DNA from: Methanosarcinaceae archaeon | GTDB lineage: Archaea; Halobacteriota; Methanosarcinia; Methanosarcinales; Methanosarcinaceae | Direction of reading: 5' to 3' | DNA length: 6,131 nt | Assembly (NCBI GenBank): GCA_030609665.1 | Contig: JAUWBW010000115.1 | Location: forward strand, 1-6,131 | Shown: piece by piece, positions 1 to 5,216 of the stretch | How the letters are laid out: every line of letters starts with the position of its first letter | Position numbering within the stretch: position 1 is the stretch's first letter | The notes under the pieces: model-generated | Told to the model about the DNA's origin: nothing | Database searches by the model: none | What the model saw: only the letters and a program-made list of their open reading frames with translations | Program-made: the position numbers and the translations under genes

Positions 1-1000
1 TACGTACATATTAGCAAGCGCGCTTGGTGATAACCGTGATCTTGCAGACCTTGCGATAGTTGGGGCAATAGGCGACCTCCAGCACATGAAAAAAGGATAC
101 CTTACCGGCATAAATCGTCTGATACTGGAGGAAGGGGCAAACAGCAATGTCCTGAAATTTGAAAAGGATATCACACTCTTTGGCAAACAGACACGCCCGG
201 TATTTAAACTTCTACAATTTGCATCAGACCCATACATTCCCGGGCTTACAGGAAGTGAGGATGCGTGTATCGAGTTCCTTCATAAACAGGGAATCAGGTT
301 TAGCGGTGATGAACGCTGGAGGAGATGGATCGATTTTGAGCAGGCTGAAAAGCAGAAGGTTGTATCTGCACTTGTGCAGTACTGCCTGAATGCAGGGCTT
401 CCCCCTTACAAGATCGAGCGGCTGATCGGCGAGGTATATACACTGCTAAAAGAAGGAGAAGGGACAGAAATGCGTGACGCATCCGAATACTCTACATTAC
501 TCAATGCCACTGCCCGCTATGACCATGCCGATATCGGACTTGCAGTGTGCATGGGTGATCGCGGGGATGCATACGAGCAGGCGTGTAAACTACTTGCCGA
601 GCACAGGAAAAATCTAGTAGATGGTCTAATGTTCGTCAAAGAGCAGGGACTGACAAGACTCAAAAACCTTCAGTACTTTGATGCAGGGTCAAGTATAAGG
701 GAAACCATCGTGGGAATAATCGCAGGCATGAGCACATCAATAACAAGCGATCGCAGCCTTCCGATCATCGCATTTGCGGATACGGATGATGGTGTCAAGG
801 TGTCTGCGCGCGGTACGCAGGATCTGATACGAAAGGGGTTGAACCTGTCTGAAGCGATGTCAAAAATCTCGGCTGAAGTTGGCGGTGCAGGCGGCGGGCA
901 CGATATTGCTGCAGGTGCTACGATCCCAATAGTTGCAAAGGATGAGTTTATCCGGAAACTTGATGAAATGATCGGTATGCAGATCCGCAACTCAAAATGA
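1..1000 (+). CDS. recJ: Archaeal RecJ-like DHH/DHHA1 single-strand exonuclease, 3' part (5' end outside window)
   Basis: The open frame runs to the left edge (first full codon at base 2), so the ATG at 86 is internal. About 332 residues are visible; full-length relatives are roughly 450-480, so most of the catalytic N-terminal DHH domain is missing. Visible residues 13-27 (DLADLAIVGAIGDLQ) match the end of the DHH domain, including the conserved D-(8)-D motif whose aspartates help hold the catalytic metals. The C-terminal DHHA1 substrate-binding domain is marked by GGAGGGHDIAAGA, encoded at 881-919. Family knowledge: archaeal members (GAN/RecJ-like) degrade single-stranded DNA or RNA in the cytoplasm, and some bind the GINS part of the replicative helicase. 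A related DHH nuclease or nanoRNase-like role cannot be excluded without the N-terminus. The gene converges on the isomerase gene with 41 bases between the stop codons. The family is confident; the exact subfamily is less so. Confidence 0.88.
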   Translation, partial: TYILASALGDNRDLADLAIVGAIGDLQHMKKGYLTGINRLILEEGANSNVLKFEKDITLFGKQTRPVFKLLQFASDPYIPGLTGSEDACIEFLHKQGIRFSGDERWRRWIDFEQAEKQKVVSALVQYCLNAGLPPYKIERLIGEVYTLLKEGEGTEMRDASEYSTLLNATARYDHADIGLAVCMGDRGDAYEQACKLLAEHRKNLVDGLMFVKEQGLTRLKNLQYFDAGSSIRETIVGIIAGMSTSITSDRSLPIIAFADTDDGVKVSARGTQDLIRKGLNLSEAMSKISAEVGGAGGGHDIAAGATIPIVAKDEFIRKLDEMIGMQIRNSK

Positions 1001-1041
1001 TAATCGTCAGGTTTAGAACAATATTAATTCGGATGATCCAC

Positions 1042-1791
1042 TCACCCGATGTTTTTCAATATTTTCTGAAAAAGGTGTGAAAAATCCTGTGGCATGGTTA
1101 GGAATTTGAGTTTTTCGATATCATCTACAAGACCATACATGTCTTCACCTTTTACAAAACCAAATTCAGGATAGTTAGTAGGTTCAAGATAACGGATCGG
1201 CGGGACATCATTATATTTTGGATTTTGTATAAATCCGGTGTCAAGAAGATAATATGCTCCACCTGCCAGTTCTTTTATGGGCTCATAAACAGATGCGAAA
1301 TCACCACATACCCAGTTTGCCATCTTGAGTGCTTTATCGGATGCATTAATAGTGATATGTCCATAATCTGGTGGAATTATCACATTGTCGCCTGCTTGTG
1401 CTTTAATGACAACTACATCTGTCACTTTTCCACCATCGGTTTTTTGTAAAAGGTAGGTGGCTTCACCTTCAAGTACCTGATACACTTCTGTGTATGATAT
1501 ATTTGTGTCTGGAACTTTTGGATGGTAGTGTCCTGCGGTTTTCATATACTCGCAACCCAACATGCCAGGGGGGATCATAGTGATATCATACCGAAGGTTG
1601 TGTTTTTTTATAATGTTTGATTCGGCTTTGGTTTTATACATGTCACGATACATGTAGTACAATTCAAAATTATCTGCATTTTCGAGCCAAATTTTGTCAT
1701 ATATGACATCATCCATATCATGTAGCATCCTGATATCAGCAATTCTGTCTACATCTCCAAATTTAAGCTTAAGTTTAAGTTCATTTCCCAT
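1042..1791 (-). CDS. pgiA: Cupin-type glucose-6-phosphate isomerase
   Basis: This 249-residue cytoplasmic protein probably interconverts glucose 6-phosphate and fructose 6-phosphate (EC 5.3.1.9) in glycolysis and gluconeogenesis. It belongs to the archaeal metal-dependent cupin family, unrelated to bacterial or eukaryotic PGI. The cupin motif is clear: GHYH gives His88 and His90, EVYQVLEG gives Glu102, and PPDYGH gives His145, the four expected metal ligands. The loop between His90 and Glu102 is about five residues longer than in the Pyrococcus furiosus enzyme. The protein also exceeds the roughly 190-residue thermococcal form, having a C-terminal extension of about 80 residues after the barrel; this looks like a longer subtype. 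The ATG at 1791 has AGGGGG 10 bases upstream. The gene lies 39 bases after the V4R-like gene on the same strand, so they may be co-transcribed. Its base composition is AT-richer than its neighbours. Another sugar-phosphate isomerase of the same fold is possible but less likely. Confidence 0.88.
   Translation of the reverse strand: MGNELKLKLKFGDVDRIADIRMLHDMDDVIYDKIWLENADNFELYYMYRDMYKTKAESNIIKKHNLRYDITMIPPGMLGCEYMKTAGHYHPKVPDTNISYTEVYQVLEGEATYLLQKTDGGKVTDVVVIKAQAGDNVIIPPDYGHITINASDKALKMANWVCGDFASVYEPIKELAGGAYYLLDTGFIQNPKYNDVPPIRYLEPTNYPEFGFVKGEDMYGLVDDIEKLKFLTMPQDFSHLFQKILKNIG
1052..1066 (+). terminator. Possible T-rich terminator of the RecJ-like gene
   Basis: Downstream of the stop at 1000 the plus strand reaches TTTTTCAATATTTTC, already inside the 3' end of the convergent isomerase gene. 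The 41-base gap itself contains no T tract. A short TCGG/CCGA inverted repeat precedes it (1029-1032 and 1046-1049), too weak to count on. If used, the two convergent transcripts would overlap. Confidence 0.25.
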
Positions 1792-1801
1792 TGATAGTTT
1801 G

Positions 1802-1807
1802 CCCCCT
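1802..1807 (-). promoter_or_regulatory. Ribosome binding site of the isomerase gene
   Basis: On the minus strand the sequence is AGGGGG, followed by 10 bases and the ATG at 1791. It is an imperfect match to the archaeal anti-Shine-Dalgarno sequence but is the only G-rich stretch in the 39-base gap, and it supports the chosen start. Confidence 0.5.
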
Positions 1808-1830
1808 AATCCTGATTCTAATTAATTCAC

Positions 1831-2373
1831 TCATTTGATCAAAAATCGAGGTGCATTTGTTTGACCTGTCATCCGATCAGAAACAGGTATGTTGTAAAAA
1901 TTGATCTGCCCAACGCAAATGTTTGAGTCCAGGGATGACTCAAAAACAAGTTCCTCAACTTTGTGACCGGTCATTGTAGAAAGTGCACCTTCAATGTATC
2001 CTTGTGTCAACCTGCACGCAGTGGGATGATTTGCATATCCATCACCTAAGATCTTACGAATGATACACCCATCAAAACGAACAGATGCACTATACTTATC
2101 GGCATGCTGATCAACACCAAGGTTCGTTACCTGATAATAAGAAGTTATGTATTCTATGAAACGATCCAATGAACTTACCACAGCCCCTTTTCCAAGTTTT
2201 TTGCCAAGATTAACCCCAATCTTACGTCCGGTCTCATAAGCAACTCTCTGAGCTTCTTCCTCCCCCATCGAAGTCTCAATGGTTTCAAGAAGACCCTTTA
2301 TGATAAATTGCTCACCGCGACATGTTGATGATTGTGTATTGTTTGATTCTTGATCGTCCATAGCAAATCCCAT
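1831..2373 (-). CDS. V4R-like small ligand-binding domain protein, function unknown
   Basis: A 180-residue soluble protein with no signal peptide or membrane segment. Most of its length resembles the V4R (4-vinyl reductase) fold used as a small-molecule or hydrocarbon-binding sensor and in methanogen output domains. The pattern seen is YETGRKIGVNLGKKLG (residues 46-61), an amphipathic helix with aromatic residues near 68-82, then Cys120 in TACRLTQGYIEGALS and a final strand region VEELVFES...ICVGQINFY. The usual E-x2-C-x3-G-x3-C-x-F signature is not kept: Ser147 sits near the first cysteine position and Cys153 is displaced, so the common zinc or ligand site may be absent. It is a single domain with no kinase or DNA-binding part attached. 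The first ATG (2373) lacks a good ribosome site; the ATG at 2361 (176 residues) has a much better one and is probably the true start. It lies between uvrC and the isomerase gene, which does not reveal its role. The family call is from pattern only. Confidence 0.55.
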   Translation of the reverse strand: MGFAMDDQESNNTQSSTCRGEQFIIKGLLETIETSMGEEEAQRVAYETGRKIGVNLGKKLGKGAVVSSLDRFIEYITSYYQVTNLGVDQHADKYSASVRFDGCIIRKILGDGYANHPTACRLTQGYIEGALSTMTGHKVEELVFESSLDSNICVGQINFYNIPVSDRMTGQTNAPRFLIK

Positions 2374-2375
2374 CC
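2367..2375 (-). promoter_or_regulatory. Shine-Dalgarno favouring the ATG at 2361 for the V4R-like gene
   Basis: The minus strand reads GGATGGGAT, agreeing with GGAGGTGAT at seven of nine bases, then five bases and the ATG at 2361-2359. It overlaps the first in-frame ATG (2373-2371), which itself has only an A/T-rich stretch upstream. The site therefore argues for the shorter 176-residue protein. Confidence 0.5.
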
Positions 2376-2383
2376 AAATTTTC

Positions 2384-2416
2384 TTTAATAATATTTGGTT
2401 TTGTTATCTATTAAGC
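2384..2416 (-). promoter_or_regulatory. Possible AT-rich promoter for the V4R-like gene
   Basis: The 70-base gap after uvrC holds two TATA-like boxes on the minus strand: TTAATAGATA (2414-2405) and AAATATTATTAAAG (2396-2383). With archaeal spacing of about 25 bases, the first would start transcription near 2386, leaving a short leader that includes the ribosome site for the 2361 start. The second would start near 2366 and cut into that site. This is pattern only, and read-through from uvrC is equally possible. Confidence 0.3.
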
Positions 2417-2443
2417 TTTATGCATCATTTGAATCCGCATCCC

Positions 2444-4249
2444 CTATCCGCCTGTGTTTTTAAAATGTTTAAATATGCGTTCTGCAAGCCTTACACTAAT
2501 CCCCTCAACCTGCGTTAGTTCTTCAACCGATGCATTCAAGATACCATCGATCGATCCAAAATATCCAAGAAGCACCCGCTTTTTCAATGCACCGATGCCG
2601 GATACCCCATCGAGCTTTGAATGTGTCAACCTTGCCGAGCGCCTGCGCCTGTGTGCAGTTACGGCAAACCTGTGTGCCTCGTCCCGCATTTGCATCAATA
2701 GTTTTAGTGCCATTGATGTGCGCGGCAGTATTATCACTTCTCCTGCACCTTTTTTGGTGGTTACGATATGTTCAAACTTCTTTGCAAGACCAATAAGCGG
2801 AATATCCAGATCCAATTCTTTCAATGAACCATTAGCAGCACTTACCTGCCCCGCTCCGCCATCGATCAATATCAGGTCTGGCATAGCAGCGTGTTCCTTC
2901 AGGAGACGCGCATACCTGCGCCGGACAACCTCTTCCATCATTGCAAAATCATCAATACCTTTTACAGTCTTGATGTTGAATTGCCTATACTCACTCTTGG
3001 ATGGCATCCCATTTTCAAATACGACCATTGAGCCGACTGCATCTGTGCCTGATATGTTTGAGATGTCAAATGCCTCAATGCGACCAGGCGGGAAATCCAA
3101 TGAAAGTGCATCTTTTAATTGAACAAGTGACTGTTGTGCGGCTTCGTGCGGCTTTGGTTTCAACTGTGCCAGTTCCATTGACATTTTTGCATTTTTACTG
3201 GCCATATCCAAAAGTTTTCGTTTTTGTCCCCGCAATGGTACATTGATACTGACATTGTGCCCGGATCTCTGGCTCAACCACTCTGTGATAAGGTCCTTAT
3301 CAGGTATCGCGTGTTCGACAAGTATTTCGGGCGGCACAGGTGAATCCTGATAATACTGTTTGATGAACTCTGCCAGCACATCAGGCATAGTGGTATCAAC
3401 ACCGCCCCTGGTCAACAAGATATCTGCCCTGCCCACCATGTTTCCATCCCTTACATAGAACAATTGTACGGATACTCCTGCATCTCCCGATACTGCAGCG
3501 ATCACATCCCTGTCATCAGAACCTGCTGTCGAGGTCTGTTGTTTTGACAGGGATCTGATCGCAGCAAGTTGGTCACGGATCATGCTGGCAGCTTCGTATT
3601 CCTGTGCGGCGGAAAAATCATTCATTTTACTTTCCAATTGTTTTATCAGCTCGGACACGTCGCCTTTTAAGAATTTGACAACATCCATGACATGTTCCAT
3701 GTACTCGTCTTCACTCACTCCGCCCGTACATGGTGCAAGACAACGCCTGATGTGGGAATTGAGACACGGTCGCACTTGTTTCCCGTTTATCTTCTTGCGG
3801 CATCTTCGTATCTGGAATATCTGGGAGATAATGTCAAGTGTTTTTCGAATCGCCTTGACGTTCGTATAAGGTCCAAAATAGATCGCCCCATCCATCAAGC
3901 GGCGGCGTGTTATGAATATCCTTGGGAATCTGGAATTGATGGTGACTTTAACGTAAGGGTAGCGCTTGTCGTCTTTCAGTTGTATGTTGTAGCGCGGTTT
4001 ATGCTTCCTTATCAGGTTCGCTTCAAGCACAAGTGCTTCAACTTCCGAATCCGTGACAATATATTCCAGATCTTCAATATGCCCGACAAGTATTTTTGTC
4101 TTTGGAGATTGGTTCTTCCGGGATTGGAAATACTGGCGCACCCTTTTTTTAAGAGACCGCGCTTTACCCACATATATTACGGCATCGGACTTGTCCTTCA
4201 TCAGATAGACGCCGGAAGAGTCCGGTATTCGGGAGATATCAGGAGGCAT
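2444..4249 (-). CDS. uvrC: UvrABC excinuclease subunit C
   Basis: UvrC makes the two cuts flanking a lesion in nucleotide excision repair after UvrA and UvrB load it on damaged DNA. At 601 residues it is full length. The order is: GIY-YIG nuclease for the 3' cut (about residues 10-90, GVYLMKD and IYVGKARSLKKRVRQYF); four cysteines 150, 162, 170 and 174; a UVR motif that contacts UvrB (about 204-236); an RNase H-like nuclease for the 5' cut (about 385-530); and a (HhH)2 DNA-binding tail (about 545-598). Catalytic positions of the second nuclease are present: Asp395 (EAFDIS), Asp434 (GIDDFA), Asp463 (LIDGG) and His526 (RDEAHRFA). The cysteine spacing of 12, 8 and 4 equals that of E. coli UvrC, where these residues bind a [4Fe-4S] cluster. 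The ATG at 4249 has GAGGAT eight bases upstream. uvrA and uvrB are not in the window. In archaea this system is thought to have come from bacteria. Confidence 0.97.
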   Translation of the reverse strand: MPPDISRIPDSSGVYLMKDKSDAVIYVGKARSLKKRVRQYFQSRKNQSPKTKILVGHIEDLEYIVTDSEVEALVLEANLIRKHKPRYNIQLKDDKRYPYVKVTINSRFPRIFITRRRLMDGAIYFGPYTNVKAIRKTLDIISQIFQIRRCRKKINGKQVRPCLNSHIRRCLAPCTGGVSEDEYMEHVMDVVKFLKGDVSELIKQLESKMNDFSAAQEYEAASMIRDQLAAIRSLSKQQTSTAGSDDRDVIAAVSGDAGVSVQLFYVRDGNMVGRADILLTRGGVDTTMPDVLAEFIKQYYQDSPVPPEILVEHAIPDKDLITEWLSQRSGHNVSINVPLRGQKRKLLDMASKNAKMSMELAQLKPKPHEAAQQSLVQLKDALSLDFPPGRIEAFDISNISGTDAVGSMVVFENGMPSKSEYRQFNIKTVKGIDDFAMMEEVVRRRYARLLKEHAAMPDLILIDGGAGQVSAANGSLKELDLDIPLIGLAKKFEHIVTTKKGAGEVIILPRTSMALKLLMQMRDEAHRFAVTAHRRRRSARLTHSKLDGVSGIGALKKRVLLGYFGSIDGILNASVEELTQVEGISVRLAERIFKHFKNTGG

Positions 4250-4257
4250 TTGTCTAC

Positions 4258-4263
4258 ATCCTC
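4258..4263 (-). promoter_or_regulatory. Ribosome binding site of uvrC
   Basis: The minus strand reads GAGGAT, eight bases before the ATG at 4249. It matches the core of the archaeal Shine-Dalgarno sequence and supports this start, which also fits the usual UvrC N-terminus. Confidence 0.6.
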
Positions 4264-4274
4264 GCTTTATCGTT

Positions 4275-4281
4275 CAAAAAT
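4275..4281 (-). terminator. Possible T-tract terminator after the UbiU/UbiV-like pair
   Basis: On the minus strand the gap downstream of the UbiV-like stop is T-rich throughout and ends in ATTTTTG. Archaeal RNA polymerase often stops at such T tracts without a hairpin. It lies downstream of the uvrC TATA box, so termination and the next start would be interleaved here. The evidence is composition only. Confidence 0.25.
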
Positions 4282-4283
4282 TA

Positions 4284-4291
4284 AATATAAA
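4284..4291 (-). promoter_or_regulatory. TATA box, probable promoter of uvrC
   Basis: The minus strand reads TTTATATT, close to the archaeal TATA consensus TTTAWATA. Transcription about 25 bases downstream would begin near 4262-4265, at the edge of the uvrC ribosome site, giving a very short leader. The box lies in the 69-base gap after the UbiV-like gene, suggesting uvrC is at least partly transcribed on its own. No experimental support. Confidence 0.45.
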
Positions 4292-4294
4292 CAC

Positions 4295-4324
4295 AAACCT
4301 TAAACTTAAACCTAAACTTTAAAC
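4295..4324. repeat. Short imperfect tandem repeat of (N)TTAAAC-type units
   Basis: On the plus strand AAAC recurs at 4295, 4302, 4308, 4314 and 4321, giving five degenerate 6-7 base units such as CTTAAAC, TTAAAC, CTAAAC and TTTAAAC. The tract covers the stop codon of the UbiV-like gene and ends next to the uvrC TATA box. It may be slippage-generated filler or an upstream element of the uvrC promoter. Confidence 0.6.
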
Positions 4325-5197
4325 TGCATTCCACTTTTTGATAATTTCCCCAAGTGATCCACTCTCATACATGTCTGAATTGATAATAACCTTGTCTACC
4401 CCCTCGATCGAGGTAGAATCGCTTTCCATGTAAATGGAATTTCCAAGCAACTGGAGCGGAGGATAAATGTCTTTTAACTCATCACTCGGCTCGGCAAATC
4501 CCGGCGGCGTGCCGGCAAGATCGAACATATCCCTTAGTTCGATATCGATCCTGCTGTTGCACCTATTTTTACATGCCGGTGGTGTTTCCTTGTAGAACCG
4601 TGCGGTATGGCATGAACGGGCGTATGCAACAAGTACATATTCGGCATGCACTCCCACAGGACAATCAAGTGAGGCAACGGCTTCTACGGTTCTTGGCAAA
4701 AGGTCTGTCTCAATTTCGGTCATGCCGAGTTTTGAGAAGAACTCGAATGTGCGCCCGTAGTTCAGATTGGTCTGGAGATATGCCTGCTTTATGTTCTCGG
4801 TCTCATCGCGAAGGAGATGGTCAACCCAGGGGCATCCTTCCGATGTGTGCACAATTCCGCGTCCGGCTGTGATGGCATCAAATGAATCGGTGAGGTTTTC
4901 CTTGTGCATCCCATACAGGATGCCGACATCGTTCACTACCAGATTGATGCGGTCGCCAATATGTGAGACGTCTTTGATGTATTCCATCACGGATTCGTAG
5001 TGGTGCTGCGGGGTGATTGGTGTTATTACTGTAAGCGCATCCGTTTTTTCAAGTGTGTCTGCAACCAAATTTGCATCGGGAAGTTTGTATGGACACCCCT
5101 CGCTCCCGATACCAATGCCTGCGCCGTTTTCGGATGCGGAGTTGATGATAATCCCGAGTTTGTCATAATTTACAGTTCTGATCTCAATTTGTGACAT
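4319..5197 (-). CDS. UbiV-like divergent U32 family protein, probable [4Fe-4S] partner subunit
   Basis: This 292-residue soluble protein has no obvious protease features. It resembles UbiV, the smaller half of the UbiU-UbiV complex that hydroxylates the ubiquinone ring without oxygen. Cys35, Cys196, Cys209 and Cys213 match the order of the four cluster cysteines of E. coli UbiV (39, 180, 193, 197); the last three have identical spacing, 13 then 4. They sit in YARSCHTAR and PPACKNRC, equivalent to YSARCFTAR and DECETCC. NDVGIL (89-94) matches the strand-end motif that reads as a DLGV/NDWG type in relatives. The pentapeptide SEGCP occurs twice (32-36 and 119-123), adding a fifth relevant cysteine, Cys122. 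The ATG at 5197 has AGGGGAG at 5210-5204. The gene follows the UbiU-like gene by 19 bases, so the two are surely co-transcribed and probably form a heterodimer. The substrate is unknown; methanogens do not make ubiquinone. Homology rests on motifs recalled from memory, not an alignment. Confidence 0.72.
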   Translation of the reverse strand: MSQIEIRTVNYDKLGIIINSASENGAGIGIGSEGCPYKLPDANLVADTLEKTDALTVITPITPQHHYESVMEYIKDVSHIGDRINLVVNDVGILYGMHKENLTDSFDAITAGRGIVHTSEGCPWVDHLLRDETENIKQAYLQTNLNYGRTFEFFSKLGMTEIETDLLPRTVEAVASLDCPVGVHAEYVLVAYARSCHTARFYKETPPACKNRCNSRIDIELRDMFDLAGTPPGFAEPSDELKDIYPPLQLLGNSIYMESDSTSIEGVDKVIINSDMYESGSLGEIIKKWNAV

Positions 5198-5203
5198 TTT
5201 TAA

Positions 5204-5210
5204 CTCCCCT
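5204..5210 (-). promoter_or_regulatory. Ribosome binding site of the UbiV-like gene
   Basis: The minus strand reads AGGGGAG, six bases before the ATG at 5197. It lies within the 19-base gap that follows the UbiU-like stop TGA, which is itself followed at once by an in-frame TAG. The close packing supports translation from one transcript. Confidence 0.6.
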
Positions 5211-5216
5211 CATCTA

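Noticed and set aside
86..1000. ATG at 86 as the start of the RecJ-like gene
   Set aside because: The frame stays open to base 2 and the upstream residues (GDNRDLADLAIVGAIGDLQ) are a conserved DHH motif, so the gene begins outside the window.
1031..1039. GGATGATCC inverted repeat as a terminator hairpin between the convergent genes
   Set aside because: Four-base arms with a one-base loop cannot form a stable hairpin.
2454..3122. 222-residue plus-strand open frame opposite the 3' half of uvrC
   Set aside because: Same reason: serine- and proline-rich antisense shadow of the UvrC nuclease and HhH region with no family resemblance.
4254..4259. ATG-TAG start-stop pair just upstream of uvrC on the minus strand, a possible minimal upstream frame
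   Set aside because: It falls within the Shine-Dalgarno region GAGGATG and is most simply chance; archaeal use of such elements is not established.
3692..4303. 203-residue plus-strand open frame opposite uvrC
   Set aside because: It lies antisense to highly conserved UvrC sequence, has no recognisable motif or ribosome site, and its open frame is explained by the codon use of uvrC.
4311..4317. CCTAAAC resembling a plant-type telomere unit
   Set aside because: A single copy inside a degenerate AT-rich repeat between archaeal genes; coincidence.
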